From the NCBI GenBank assembly GCA_902806205.1, contig CADCVR010000020.1, forward strand, positions 1 through 35,208: a DNA stretch of 35,208 bases. Direction: 5' to 3'. Below, piece by piece: positions 7,125 through 15,848 of this stretch. Within the stretch, counting starts at the first letter, position 1. Each line of letters begins with the position of its first letter. The stretch is from an uncultured Solirubrobacteraceae bacterium (GTDB lineage: Bacteria > Actinomycetota > Thermoleophilia > Solirubrobacterales > Solirubrobacteraceae). A program made the position numbers and the translations under genes. Below the pieces are notes generated by a model. That model was not told the DNA's origin and searched no databases. It was given only the letters and a program-made list of their open reading frames with translations.

Positions 7125-8827
7125 ACGGCGTCGTCGCCCTCGCCGCCGCGCACCGCCGCGGCGAGCGCGACGTCACGGAAACCGTCGAGGCGCTGATCGT
7201 CGCGCTCGACGCGCCGGGCGACCCGGCGACCTGGATCTCGCGCGTGCCCGCCGACGCGCTGCGCGCCCGCGCGGCCGAGCTGGCCCGCGGCCCGCAGGAC
7301 CTTCCGCTGCTCGGCGTGCCGTTCGCCGTCAAGGACAACATCGACGCGCACGGCCTCCCGACGACCGCGGGCTGCCCGAGCTTCGCCTACGCGCCCGCGC
7401 GCTCGGCCCACGTCGTCGCGCGGCTGACGGACGCCGGCGCGATCCTCGCCGGCAAGACGAACCTCGATCAGTTCGCCACCGGACTGGTCGGCACGCGCTC
7501 GCCCTACGGCGCCTGCGCGAGCGTCGCGGGCGCCACCCACGTCTCGGGTGGCTCGAGCTCGGGCTCGGCCGTGGCGGTCGCCCGCGGCCTCGTCGCGTTC
7601 GCGCTCGGGACCGACACCGCCGGCTCCGGGCGCGTCCCGGCGGCCTTCAACGGGATCGTCGGGCTGAAGCCGACCCTCGGGCGCCTGAGCACCGGCGGTG
7701 TGGTCCCGGCCTGCCGGACGCTCGACTGCGTCTCGATCTTCGCGCGCGACGCCGCCGACGCCGCCGCCGTGCTCGCGGTGGCCGAGGGCTTCGACGCCGG
7801 CGACCCGTTCTCGCGCCGCCCGCAGGCCGGGCCGGCGGGGCGTCCGGCCGTCCTGGGCGTCCCCCGCGCCGCCGACCTCACCGCACTCGGGGAGGGGCCG
7901 GTGCGCCGCGCGTGGGAGGCCGCGCTCACCCGCGCGGCCGGCGTCGCGCAGCTCGCGGGGATCGACCTCTCGCCGTTCATGGCCGCCGCGCAACTGCTCT
8001 ACACCGGCCCCTGGGTCGCCGAGCGATACGCCGCGGTCGGCGCCTTCCTCGAGCAGGGAAGCCCCGACCTCGACCCCACGGTGCGCCGGATCGTGCTCGG
8101 CGGGGCCGCGCCCTCGGCCGCCGACGCCTTCCGCGGGGCCTACCGGCTCGCCGAGCTGCGCCGCCTCACCGACGCCGTCTGGACCAGGGTCGACGCCCTG
8201 CTCGTCCCGACGGCACCGCGCCATCCCACCCATACCGAGGTGGCCGCCGACCCGGTCGGCGTCAACGCCCAGCTCGGGATCTGGACGAACTTCGTCAACC
8301 TCCTCGACCTGGCCGCCGTCGCCGTCCCGGCCGCCCCTCGCGACGACGGCCTGCCGTTCGGCGTGAGCCTCGTCGCGCCGGCCTGGGCGGACGCCGCCCT
8401 GCTGCGCCTGGCCGGGGCGTGGGAACGCAGCGACGGGCCCACCGTCGACGTCGCCGTCGTCGGCGCCCACCTCTCCGGGATGCCCCGCAACCACGAGCTC
8501 GTCGGCCTCGGCGCCCGGCTCGTCCGGGCCACGCGAACGGCGCCGGCCTACCGGCTCTTCGACCTCGGGGACGGGACCGGCCGCCCCGGCCTGCTCCGCG
8601 ACCGCGCCGCGGGAGCGCCCATCGAGCTGGAGGTCTGGCGGCTCGGCGTCGCGGCCTTCGGCCGCCTCGTCGACGCGGTCGCCGCGCCGCTGGCGATCGG
8701 CAGCGTCGAGCTGCGAGACGGGACGACGGTCAAGGGCTTCCTGTGCGAAGCGCACGCGGTGGCCGGAGCCGAGGAGGTGACCGTGAGCGGCGGCTGGCGG
8801 GCGCACCTCTCCGCCGCCTGCTCATGA
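7121..8827 (+). CDS. atzF: Allophanate hydrolase (amidase signature family)
   Basis: A 568-residue cytoplasmic enzyme that hydrolyses allophanate to two ammonia and two carbon dioxide. The amidase core contains the full Ser-cisSer-Lys triad: K71 in FAVKDNID, the cis-serine in GGSSSGSA (about S146) and the nucleophile S169 in GTDTAGSGR. The C-terminal 130 residues, after about 440, form the extra domain typical of AtzF (VAVVGAHLSGMPRNHEL; TAPAYRLFDLGDGTGRPGL; FLCEAHAV). The GTG start overlaps the previous stop by four bases. It takes allophanate from the DUF1989 pair and possibly also from biuret through the next gene. Length and motifs are normal. Confidence 0.93.
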   Translation: MNGVVALAAAHRRGERDVTETVEALIVALDAPGDPATWISRVPADALRARAAELARGPQDLPLLGVPFAVKDNIDAHGLPTTAGCPSFAYAPARSAHVVARLTDAGAILAGKTNLDQFATGLVGTRSPYGACASVAGATHVSGGSSSGSAVAVARGLVAFALGTDTAGSGRVPAAFNGIVGLKPTLGRLSTGGVVPACRTLDCVSIFARDAADAAAVLAVAEGFDAGDPFSRRPQAGPAGRPAVLGVPRAADLTALGEGPVRRAWEAALTRAAGVAQLAGIDLSPFMAAAQLLYTGPWVAERYAAVGAFLEQGSPDLDPTVRRIVLGGAAPSAADAFRGAYRLAELRRLTDAVWTRVDALLVPTAPRHPTHTEVAADPVGVNAQLGIWTNFVNLLDLAAVAVPAAPRDDGLPFGVSLVAPAWADAALLRLAGAWERSDGPTVDVAVVGAHLSGMPRNHELVGLGARLVRATRTAPAYRLFDLGDGTGRPGLLRDRAAGAPIELEVWRLGVAAFGRLVDAVAAPLAIGSVELRDGTTVKGFLCEAHAVAGAEEVTVSGGWRAHLSAACS

Positions 8828-9423
8828 GCCGCCCGGCGCTGCTGGTCATCGACCCGCAGATCGACTTCCTCGGACTGGTCGAGGCGGGCGGCCCGCACGG
8901 CTGCGACGCCGCCGCGGCGCTCGCGGGGATGGAACGGCTCGTCGCCGCGGCGCGCTCCGGGGGCGCACCCGTCGTCGTCACCCAGGAGCTGCACCGGCCG
9001 GGCCGGGTGGATTTCGGTCGCGAGCTCGACGGCGACGAGCCGGTGCACTGCGTCGAGGGGACGCCGGGAGCCGAGCTGGTTGCGGCGCTGCGGCCGCGAC
9101 CGTCCGAGCACCTGGTGCGCAAGCGCCGCTACAGCGCGTTCTTCGCCACCGACCTCGGGCTGCTGCTGCGCGGTCTGGAAGTCGACACCGTGGTGGCCTG
9201 CGGCCTGCTCAGCGACGTGTGCGTCCACTACACCTGCGTCGACGCCCACCAGCTCGATCTTCGGGTGCACGTCGTCCCGGAGGCGTGCGCCGGGTCGAGC
9301 CCAGCGGCCGCGCTGGCCTCCTTCGCGGCCGTCGAATACCTGCAGCGGGGCGCGGTCCTGCCCTTGGACGGCGCCTCGCGCCTGCTGCGGTCAGCGGGGG
9401 CCGAGCGACCGTGCGGGAGGTAG
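8824..9423 (+). CDS. Isochorismatase-like cysteine hydrolase, possible biuret hydrolase
   Basis: A 199-residue protein; ATG overlaps the stop of atzF (ATGA). The Asp-Lys-Cys triad of the cysteine hydrolase superfamily is visible: D10 in LLVIDPQIDF, K100 in LVRKRRYSAFFATDL and C133 in GLLSDVCVHYTCVDA. Relatives include N-carbamoylsarcosine amidase, ureidoacrylate amidase and biuret hydrolase BiuH. Biuret hydrolase makes allophanate, so coupling to an allophanate hydrolase makes biuret the most attractive substrate. The sequence alone does not separate it from other amidases of the family. Last gene of the operon. Confidence 0.8.
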   Translation: MSRPALLVIDPQIDFLGLVEAGGPHGCDAAAALAGMERLVAAARSGGAPVVVTQELHRPGRVDFGRELDGDEPVHCVEGTPGAELVAALRPRPSEHLVRKRRYSAFFATDLGLLLRGLEVDTVVACGLLSDVCVHYTCVDAHQLDLRVHVVPEACAGSSPAAALASFAAVEYLQRGAVLPLDGASRLLRSAGAERPCGR

Positions 9424-9465
9424 TGCTGCCCGGAGCCGGCGAGCCCCGATGCAGGAGAGAACCGC

Positions 9466-9670
9466 ATGACGTACTTCGTGACCGGCGCGACCGGCTTCAT
9501 CGGCCGCCACCTCCTCGAGGCGCTGCCGGCGCGCGACGGCGCGACCCCCGCGATCCACGCCCTCGACCGCGAGGACTCCGGGAGCGCCCGGACGACCTGA
9601 TCGCGGGCTCGGGAGCTGTCGCACCCCGGCGCCGTCGAGCGCGTCAAGAAGGTCGTCGGTCGAGGTCGAG
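9466..9670 (+). pseudogene. Decayed 5' fragment of the fatty acyl-CoA reductase gene at 10543
   Basis: The first 48 bases (9466-9513), including the ATG and the GATGFIG nucleotide-binding motif, are identical to 10543-10590. After that the match is interrupted and resumes around 9595-9662 (GATCGCGGGCT, GTCAAG, GGTCGTCGG) against about 10668-10730, with at least one indel. The frame hits a stop at 9598-9600, after about 44 codons, and the remaining 600 codons are absent. This is a partial tandem duplication or a recombination remnant of the intact gene 1.1 kb downstream. Bases 9671-9782 hold no gene I can support. Confidence 0.85.
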
Positions 9671-9782
9671 GTCCGCTGCCTTGTCGCCTTCTCGCTGTGG
9701 AGCGGCAACCACTTCCTCGCCGCCGGCCACGGCGCGCGCAGCCGCGCAGACGTGCTGGAGCTGCCCTCAGGCGGCTCGCGGC

Positions 9783-10379
9783 CTAACGGCCGTGACGGCG
9801 CGTTGCATCGGCTCCGGGAGGCTCCGGCGAAGCCGGCCCGCGGCCGCGCGTGGACTCCGTCGACCTGCGCAACGAGGTGGAGACGATCGCGATCAGGCTC
9901 ACCACCGCGGTGGCGACGAGGTCCGGCAGCGGCTGCACGCCGGAGCCGCCCGCCCACACGCGGCGGACCCTCCCGGGCGGCTGGGTCTCCGGGCGGACAT
10001 CGAGCAGCGGCATCGCCATCAGCATCGAGGCCAGCGTGAGCGGCATGAAGAGGACAACCAGGGACCACCAGAACGGGGCGAACGCGCTGTCTTCGCCCGC
10101 TCCCAGCAAGAGCAGGACGAGCGTGAGCGCCGGGGCGACGATCGCCAGCGCGAGCAGCGGACGGTGCTCGGATCCTCCCTCCTCCGCCCGGGCGAGCAGC
10201 ACGAGAAGGACGAGCCCGGTCGCGCCGAGGCAGCCGACTATCCGGATCAGCAGCACTATCTCCTCGGCCCCGCCGACCCCGAAGGCCAGCGACACGCCGA
10301 CGAACACCACCCCGAGGTAGCGCAGCGCGATCACGGCGTCGTCGGCGCCGAGGGCCTCCCGCAAGCGGCGCGAGCTCAC
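9783..10379 (-). CDS. Five-helix membrane protein, unknown function
   Basis: About 198 residues from the GTG at 10379. Five hydrophobic helices are clear: AVIALRYLGVVFVGVSLAFG, IVLLIRIVGCLGATGLVLLV, LLALAIVAPALTLVLLLLGA, WWSLVVLFMPLTLASMLMAM and LPDLVATAVVSLIAIVSTS, with a basic C-terminal tail. The frame stays open upstream to an ATG at 10544, but that start would overlap the reductase start codon and give a proline-rich leader, so a start at 10379 or 10385 is preferred; a GGAG lies nearby. It is divergent from the reductase gene and sits between that gene and its decayed copy. I do not recognise the family. Confidence 0.6.
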   Translation of the reverse strand: MSSRRLREALGADDAVIALRYLGVVFVGVSLAFGVGGAEEIVLLIRIVGCLGATGLVLLVLLARAEEGGSEHRPLLALAIVAPALTLVLLLLGAGEDSAFAPFWWSLVVLFMPLTLASMLMAMPLLDVRPETQPPGRVRRVWAGGSGVQPLPDLVATAVVSLIAIVSTSLRRSTESTRGRGPASPEPPGADATRRHGR

Positions 10380-10483
10380 CGGCACCGGCTCCGGGCGCCC
10401 GGGCGGACGTGCGAGCGGAGGATGCGGCGCAGGATAATCCGGGGCGCGCGGACGGATCTGGTCGGGTTGTGGTGACGTTGAGC

Positions 10484-10508
10484 CGGCAAGCGGCAGATAG
10501 GCTTGCCG
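10484..10508. promoter_or_regulatory. Perfect 8-bp inverted repeat, candidate operator of the acyl-CoA reductase gene
   Basis: CGGCAAGC at 10484-10491 and GCTTGCCG at 10501-10508 are perfect inverted copies around a 9-base spacer, 35 bases upstream of the reductase ATG. The spacer contains AGATAG and the right arm overlaps a possible TAGGCT -10 box (10498-10503). TTGAGC (10478-10483) is a possible -35 box, though its spacing is short. The geometry is that of a dimeric repressor site such as TetR. No repressor gene is adjacent. Confidence 0.4.
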
Positions 10509-10542
10509 CGGTCGGAGACCAGCCAAGGGAAAGACACAAAGC

Positions 10543-12537
10543 ATGACGTACTTCGTGACCGGCGCGACCGGCTTCATCGGCCGCCACCTCGTCGAGGAGC
10601 TGCTCGAGAGGCAGGGCGACGTGCACGTCCTCGTCCGCGACGGGTCGCAGGCGCGGCTGGACGAGCTCGTCGCGGGCTGGGAGCTGTCCCACGCGGGCGC
10701 CGCCGACCGGATCAAGCGGGTCGTCGGCGACCTGCAGCTCGACCAGCTCGGAGTCGATCCGGGCTGGGTCGACGCGCACGGGGGCCAGGTCGACCACTTC
10801 TTCCACCTCGCCGCGATCTACGACATGACCGCGGGCGACGAGGTCAACGAGCGGATGAACGTCACGGGCACCCGCCACGCCGTCGCCCTGGCCAACGCGC
10901 TCGGTGCCGGCTGCCTGCACCACGTGTCGTCCATCGCGGTCGCCGGCGACTACAAGGGCCTCTTCCGCGAGGACATGTTCGCCGAGGGGCAGAAGCTCCC
11001 CTCGGCCTACCACCGCACGAAGTACGAGTCCGAGGCGCTCGTCCGCAGCGACGCCGACGTGCCGTGGCGCGTCTACCGCCCCGCCGTCGTCGTCGGCCAC
11101 TCCGAGACGGGCGCGATGGACAAGACCGACGGCCCCTACTACTTCTTCAAGGCGATCCAGAAGCTGCGCGACGCGCTGCCGCAGTGGGTCCCGCTGATCG
11201 GCCCCGAGCTGGGCTGGACGAACATCGTCCCCGTCGACTACGTCGCCCGCGCGCTGGACCACATCGCCCATCAGCCCGGCCTCGACGGCGAGGCCTTCCA
11301 CCTCGCCCACCCGAAGGGCATGCGCTCCGGGGAGGTGCTCAACGCCTTCGCCGCCGCGGCGCACGCGCCGCGGATGGCGCTGCGCATCGACAAGAAGCTC
11401 ACCGACGCGCTGCCCAAGGGCGCGCTCTCCATGCTGCTGCGCCTTCCGCAGCTCAAGGGCGTACGCGACTCCGTGCTCGGCGAGATCGGTATCCCCGGCG
11501 AGATCATCGAGCACGTCGGCTTCCCGACGAGGTTCGACACGCGCGACACCGAGCGCGCGCTGCACGGCACGGACATCCGGGTGCCCGAGCTCGACGAGTA
11601 CGCCGAAGCCCTGTGGGACTACTGGGAGCGCAACCTCGATCCCGACCTCTTCAAGGACCGCTCCTTCGGCGCGGCGATCAACGGCAGGACCGTCGTCATC
11701 ACGGGGGCGTCCTCGGGCATCGGCCGGGCCGCCGCGATGAAGATCGCAGCGGCGGGCGGCATCCCGATCCTCGTCGCCCGCGGCATGGAGAAGCTCGAGG
11801 CCGTCAAGGCGGAGATCGAGGCGGCCGGCGGCACCGCCTACGTCTACTCCTGCGACCTGTCGAGCACGGAGGCCATCGGCGAGCTCTGCGCCACGCTGCT
11901 CGACGAGCACGCGGCGATCGACATGCTCGTCAACAACGCCGGGCGCTCCATCCGGCGTTCGATGACGCTCTCCCACGACCGCTTCCACGACTACGAGCGC
12001 ACGATGCAGCTCAACTACTTCGGCACGATCAAGCTGATCATGGGCCTGGTCGAACACATGAAGGAGCGCGGCTCCGGCCACATCGTGAACGTCTCCTCCA
12101 TCGGCGTGCAGACGTCGCCGCCGCGCTTCAGCGCCTATGTCGCCTCGAAGGCCGCGCTGGACGCGTGGACGCGGTGCGTCTCCTCCGAGGTGATCGGCCG
12201 CGGCGTGACGTTCACCACGATCCACATGCCGCTGGTCAAGACGCCGATGATCGCCCCGACGAAGATCTACGACGCGTTCCCGACGCTCTCTCCCGACGAG
12301 GCGGGCGACATCGTCTGCGAGGCGCTGCGGGCCAAGCCCAAGGAGATCAACACGCGGCTCGGGACCTTCGGGGCGGTCGCCTACTCGCTCATGCCGAAGG
12401 CCGTCGACCAGATCCTGCACCTGGCCTACAAGGTGTTCCCGGACTCCGCGGCGGCCAAGGGGCAGAAGGACCCCGACGAGAAGGCCTCGATGGAGCAGCT
12501 CGCGATGGCCAACCTCATGAAGGGCGTCCACTGGTAG
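10543..12537 (+). CDS. Two-domain fatty acyl-CoA reductase (extended SDR fused to classical SDR)
   Basis: A 664-residue protein. The N-terminal extended SDR domain has GATGFIG (7-13) for NADP binding and a Y156-x3-K160 catalytic pair. The C-terminal classical SDR domain, from about 381, has TGASSGIG (387-394), NNAG (464-467), serines at 518-519 and Y532-x3-K536. This order is that of bacterial acyl-CoA reductases of the Marinobacter FAR and mycobacterial FcrA/AcrA1 type, which reduce acyl-CoA to aldehyde and alcohol for wax esters or related lipids. Both active sites look intact. A GGGAAAG ribosome site lies upstream of the ATG. A decayed copy of its 5' end lies at 9466. The lipoprotein gene starts 2 bases after its stop. 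Confidence 0.88.
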   Translation: MTYFVTGATGFIGRHLVEELLERQGDVHVLVRDGSQARLDELVAGWELSHAGAADRIKRVVGDLQLDQLGVDPGWVDAHGGQVDHFFHLAAIYDMTAGDEVNERMNVTGTRHAVALANALGAGCLHHVSSIAVAGDYKGLFREDMFAEGQKLPSAYHRTKYESEALVRSDADVPWRVYRPAVVVGHSETGAMDKTDGPYYFFKAIQKLRDALPQWVPLIGPELGWTNIVPVDYVARALDHIAHQPGLDGEAFHLAHPKGMRSGEVLNAFAAAAHAPRMALRIDKKLTDALPKGALSMLLRLPQLKGVRDSVLGEIGIPGEIIEHVGFPTRFDTRDTERALHGTDIRVPELDEYAEALWDYWERNLDPDLFKDRSFGAAINGRTVVITGASSGIGRAAAMKIAAAGGIPILVARGMEKLEAVKAEIEAAGGTAYVYSCDLSSTEAIGELCATLLDEHAAIDMLVNNAGRSIRRSMTLSHDRFHDYERTMQLNYFGTIKLIMGLVEHMKERGSGHIVNVSSIGVQTSPPRFSAYVASKAALDAWTRCVSSEVIGRGVTFTTIHMPLVKTPMIAPTKIYDAFPTLSPDEAGDIVCEALRAKPKEINTRLGTFGAVAYSLMPKAVDQILHLAYKVFPDSAAAKGQKDPDEKASMEQLAMANLMKGVHW

Positions 12538-12539
12538 GG

Positions 12540-13028
12540 ATGCTGCGTACCGCCGCGGCCCTCGGGGCATCGCTCCTCCTGACGGGCTGCGGCGGCGAGG
12601 ACGGGCCGACCCGGGAGGCATTCGCGCGCGAGGCCGACGCGGTCTGCCGGCCCGCCCTCGCGCAGCTGCGGGCGGTGAAGAAGCGCATCGACGCCGCCGC
12701 CGCGGGCGCCGATCCCGATGTCGTCTTCGCCCGGTCGGCCGCACTGCTCCGGGAGGGCGCGGCGATCTCGCGAGCGACCCTCGACCGCATCGAGGCGCTC
12801 GAGGAGCCCTCCGCGATGCGCGACGCCGTCGGCGCTTGGGTGGCGGCCAACCGACGCCAGGCGGCGCTCACCGATGAGCTCGCCGCGGCCTTCGACGCCC
12901 AGGACGAGACGCGGATCGCGCAGCTCTCCGGAAGGGTCGACGAGCTCGAGGACACCAACAACGCCACGGCGCGGGGCTTCGGGATGCGCAGCTGCGCCGA
13001 GCGCGTGGACGCGTCACCGCAAGGCTGA
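12540..13028 (+). CDS. Small secreted lipoprotein, unknown function
   Basis: A 162-residue protein with a lipoprotein signal: MLRTAAALGASLLLTGC, lipobox LLTGC with the modified cysteine at 17, followed by GGEDG. The mature part is almost entirely helical, rich in alanine, arginine and glutamate, and has two further cysteines (in AVCRPAL and RSCAERV) that could form a disulphide. The start is two bases after the reductase stop, so the two are probably co-transcribed. It resembles the short helical lipoproteins common in actinobacteria, without a named family that I recognise. Confidence 0.75.
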   Translation: MLRTAAALGASLLLTGCGGEDGPTREAFAREADAVCRPALAQLRAVKKRIDAAAAGADPDVVFARSAALLREGAAISRATLDRIEALEEPSAMRDAVGAWVAANRRQAALTDELAAAFDAQDETRIAQLSGRVDELEDTNNATARGFGMRSCAERVDASPQG

Positions 13029-13077
13029 GTGCTCAGCGGCCTCAGGGGGTCGGCCCATGGGCTCTTCGAGTTGCTTT

Positions 13078-15228
13078 CTACTCGTCGGCTCGGACCTCGG
13101 CCGCCCGCGCCGCGTGGCGGGCCATGAGCTCGCGTTGCGCCGAGCGCGGCGCTTCGCCTGCCGGGCTGCGGCGCGTCCACGAGCCGTCCCGGTGCAGCTC
13201 CCACGCCGTCTCGTCGTCGGCGAGGAGTCGGTCCAGCGCGTCGAGCAGGTCGTCGCGCAGCGCCGCGTCCTCCACGGGCGTGACGAGCTCCACGCGGGTG
13301 TCGAGGTTGCGCGGCATGAGATCGGCCGAGCCGATGAACACGCGCTGCTCGTCCCCGCGGTCGAAGGCGAAGATCCGCGAGTGCTCGAGGAAGCGGCCGA
13401 CCACCGAGACGATGCGGATGTTCTCGCTGACCCCAGGGACCCCCGGCACCAGGCAGCAGATCCCGCGGAGGTTGAGCTCCACGGGCACGCCGGCCTGCGA
13501 GGCGCGGTAGAGCGCACGGATGCAGCGCTGGTCGACCAGCGCGTTCATCTTCATCCGGATGCGGGCGGGCTCTCCGCGCTCGGCCGCCCTGACCGTCTCC
13601 TCGATCTCCCGGATGACCCCCTCGCGCAGGCGCGCCGGCGCGACGAGCACCTTGCGGTACCCCTCGGGCCGCGCGAAGCCCGTCAGGAAGTTGAACATGT
13701 CCGCGACGTCGGCGCCGATCTGCTCATCGCAGGTGAAGAGCCCGAAGTCGGTGTACAGCCGGGCCGTCTTGGCGTGGTAGTTGCCCGTCCCGACGTGGAC
13801 GTAATGGCGCACCCCGTCACCCTCGCGGCGGATGACCAGGACGCACTTGGTGTGCGTCTTGAGTGCCGGGTGGCCGTAGACGACGTGGACACCCGACTCC
13901 TCCAGCACCCGGGCCCAGCCGATGTTCGCCCGCTCGTCGAAGCGCGCCTTGAGCTCCACGAGACACACGGCCTGCTTGCCGCGCTCGGTCGCACGGATGA
14001 GCGCCGGGACCAGCGGCGAGTCGTCGCCCGTCCGGTACACGGTCATCTTGACCGCCAGCACGTCCGGGTCCGAGACCGCCTGCTCGACGAAGCGCTCGAC
14101 GGAGCTCTTGAAGGAGTCGTAGGGGTGGTGGACGAGGATGTCCCCGCGGCGCATCTCGCCGAGGACGTCCGGTCCGTCCTCACCCTGGAGCCGCGGCTGG
14201 GTGACCGGTGACCATGGCGGGTCGCGCAGCTCCCCGAAGCCCGGCAGCTTGACGACCTGCCAGAGGTCGTTGAGGTCGAGCATCCCGTCGACGGCGTAGA
14301 GCTGACGCGGCTCGAGCTCGAGCGCCTGGGTCAGCGCGTCGCGCAGCGCGCCCGGCATGGCCGAGTTGACCTCGACGCGCACGACCTCTCCGAAACGCCG
14401 TCGCCGCAGCTCGGCCTCGACGGCCTGCAGGAGGTCGTCGGCTTCGTCGGAGACCTCGAAGTCCGCGTCGCGCGTCACGCGAAAGACGCCGGTGTCGAGG
14501 ATCTCCATGCCCGGGAAGAGGGCGTCGAGGTTCGCCGCGATGATCTCCTCGAGCGGCACGAGCGTGACCGTTCCCGGCTCCCCGTCGACCTCGACGAAGC
14601 GCGGAAGCATCTCCTTGGGGACCTTCACCCGTGCGAACGTCGTCGCGCCGCCGGCCGGGTCGCGGACGAGCACCGCGAGGGAGAGCGAGAGGTTGGAGAT
14701 GTACGGGAACGGGCGCCCGACCCCGACCGCCAGCGGGGTCAGGACGGGGAAGATCTGGCGCCGGTAGCGCTCGACGAGCTCCGCGCGCTGCTCCGGGGCG
14801 GCCTGCGCCCAGGAGATGATCCTTACCCCGTGCTCGGCCAGGGCGGGGCGCAGCTCGCCGTCGACGAGGCGGCTCTGACGCGCGGAGAGCGCGACCACCC
14901 GGTCCTGGATCTCGTCGAGCACCTCGGCGGGGGCGCGGCCGTCGGCGCCGCGCTTCTGCACGCCGGCCTCGACCTGGTCGTGGACTCCCGCGACCCGGAT
15001 CATGAAGAACTCGTCGAGGTTCGACGTGAAGATCGCCGCGAACTTGGTGCGCTCCAGGAGCGGCTGCGCGGGATCTTCGGCGAGCTCGAGCACGCGCTGG
15101 TTGAACGCGAGCCAGCTCAGCTCCCGGTTCTCGTAGAGCGCCGGGTCCTTGAGATCCTGCGGGACCGCCGCGGGCACCGGCGGGGTCCCGACGGCGCTGA
15201 TGGGCTCCTGGGTCGGCTGCCCGGTCAT
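13078..15228 (-). CDS. ppk1: Polyphosphate kinase 1
   Basis: A 716-residue enzyme that reversibly makes polyphosphate from ATP. The N-terminal domain opens with LYENRELSWLAFNQRVLELA and FTSNLDEFFMIRVAG. The catalytic half shows HHPYDSF, KMTVYRTGDDSPLV, LVELKARFDERANI, the autophosphorylated histidine in THTKCVLVIRR, VGTGNYHAKTARLYTDFGL, and the second conserved histidine in EHSRIFAF, then GSADLMPRNLDTRVE. Length and motif order are normal for PPK1. Its ATG overlaps the stop of the upstream CHAD ORF (ATGA), and it is the last gene of a minus-strand operon with ppx and CHAD genes. It faces the lipoprotein gene with about 50 bases between them. Confidence 0.96.
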   Translation of the reverse strand: MTGQPTQEPISAVGTPPVPAAVPQDLKDPALYENRELSWLAFNQRVLELAEDPAQPLLERTKFAAIFTSNLDEFFMIRVAGVHDQVEAGVQKRGADGRAPAEVLDEIQDRVVALSARQSRLVDGELRPALAEHGVRIISWAQAAPEQRAELVERYRRQIFPVLTPLAVGVGRPFPYISNLSLSLAVLVRDPAGGATTFARVKVPKEMLPRFVEVDGEPGTVTLVPLEEIIAANLDALFPGMEILDTGVFRVTRDADFEVSDEADDLLQAVEAELRRRRFGEVVRVEVNSAMPGALRDALTQALELEPRQLYAVDGMLDLNDLWQVVKLPGFGELRDPPWSPVTQPRLQGEDGPDVLGEMRRGDILVHHPYDSFKSSVERFVEQAVSDPDVLAVKMTVYRTGDDSPLVPALIRATERGKQAVCLVELKARFDERANIGWARVLEESGVHVVYGHPALKTHTKCVLVIRREGDGVRHYVHVGTGNYHAKTARLYTDFGLFTCDEQIGADVADMFNFLTGFARPEGYRKVLVAPARLREGVIREIEETVRAAERGEPARIRMKMNALVDQRCIRALYRASQAGVPVELNLRGICCLVPGVPGVSENIRIVSVVGRFLEHSRIFAFDRGDEQRVFIGSADLMPRNLDTRVELVTPVEDAALRDDLLDALDRLLADDETAWELHRDGSWTRRSPAGEAPRSAQRELMARHAARAAEVRADE

Positions 15229-15848
15229 GGCGTCGACAGCGCCGACCGTAGGCCGGGCTCCCCGGCGCGGCCGTTGCCGTCGGCTGAAGGCTCCGGCCCG
15301 CCCGGTCGCTCGGCGGCCGCGTACTCCAGGCGGGCGCGGAACCCCTCGCGCTGCAGGGCCTCCCAGAAGACGAGGAAGCGATCGAAGAGCAGCTCACGGC
15401 GTGCCCGGTAGTACGTCGCCAGGGCTGCCAGCCCGCGGTAGGCCTGCGCGTTCGGGCCGCCGCTGGCGAGCTTCGGCTCCAGGTCCTTCGCCGCGCCCGC
15501 CTTCGTGCGTGCGGTCTCCACGTCCTCCGCCCGGGCGCGCCCGGTGAGCGCGAGCACCCGCGGCAGCGTCACGTCGCAGTCGTGGATCTCACCGAGCAGG
15601 TCCTGCAGCTCCTTGGTCCGCTTGGAGGCGGTGGCCGCGTAGGGCCCGAAGCTCTCCTCGGCGATCTCGAGGATGTAGCGCAGGCGCTTGGCCGCGATGC
15701 GCATGTCGTGCAGGTGGGCGACCTCATCGGGTTCGCCGGCGCGGGGCATGAATGCGAAGAGCTCAGCGGTCCGCACGCGCACGATCCGCTCGAGCTGATC
15801 GCCAAGCGGTCCGTCGGGATCCAGTGCCTTGACCTTGCGCGCCTTCAC
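15225..15848 (-). CDS. CHAD domain protein, C-terminal half-like ORF
   Basis: A 207-residue protein starting at the GTG at 15848, which overlaps the previous stop (GTGA). It carries the second CHAD repeat: HLHDMRIAAKRLRYILEIAE with the conserved histidine and basic residues, then ELQDLLGEIHDCDVTLPRV. The opening ARKVKALDPDGPLGDQLERI is the linker normally found in the middle of a single CHAD protein of about 300 residues. CHAD proteins bind polyphosphate through conserved histidines and basic helices and localise to polyphosphate granules. The N-terminal half is encoded by the upstream overlapping ORF. Either this is a real split gene with translational coupling or one frameshift divides a single gene. 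Confidence 0.85.
   Translation of the reverse strand: MKARKVKALDPDGPLGDQLERIVRVRTAELFAFMPRAGEPDEVAHLHDMRIAAKRLRYILEIAEESFGPYAATASKRTKELQDLLGEIHDCDVTLPRVLALTGRARAEDVETARTKAGAAKDLEPKLASGGPNAQAYRGLAALATYYRARRELLFDRFLVFWEALQREGFRARLEYAAAERPGGPEPSADGNGRAGEPGLRSALSTP

Noticed and set aside
5837-8827. 996-residue plus-strand open frame as one gene
   Set aside because: Its first 428 codons are an out-of-frame shadow of the KipA-KipI gene; only the part from the GTG at 7121 has allophanate hydrolase sense.
9391-12744. Very long minus-strand open frame over the acyl-CoA reductase
   Set aside because: It lies antisense to a reductase with complete motifs, has arginine/glycine-rich low-complexity composition, and is the usual GC-rich shadow of codon positions.
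13024-13037. Short palindrome GCTGAGTGCTCAGC after the lipoprotein gene as terminator
   Set aside because: The stem is only five pairs once a loop is allowed, and no U run follows.
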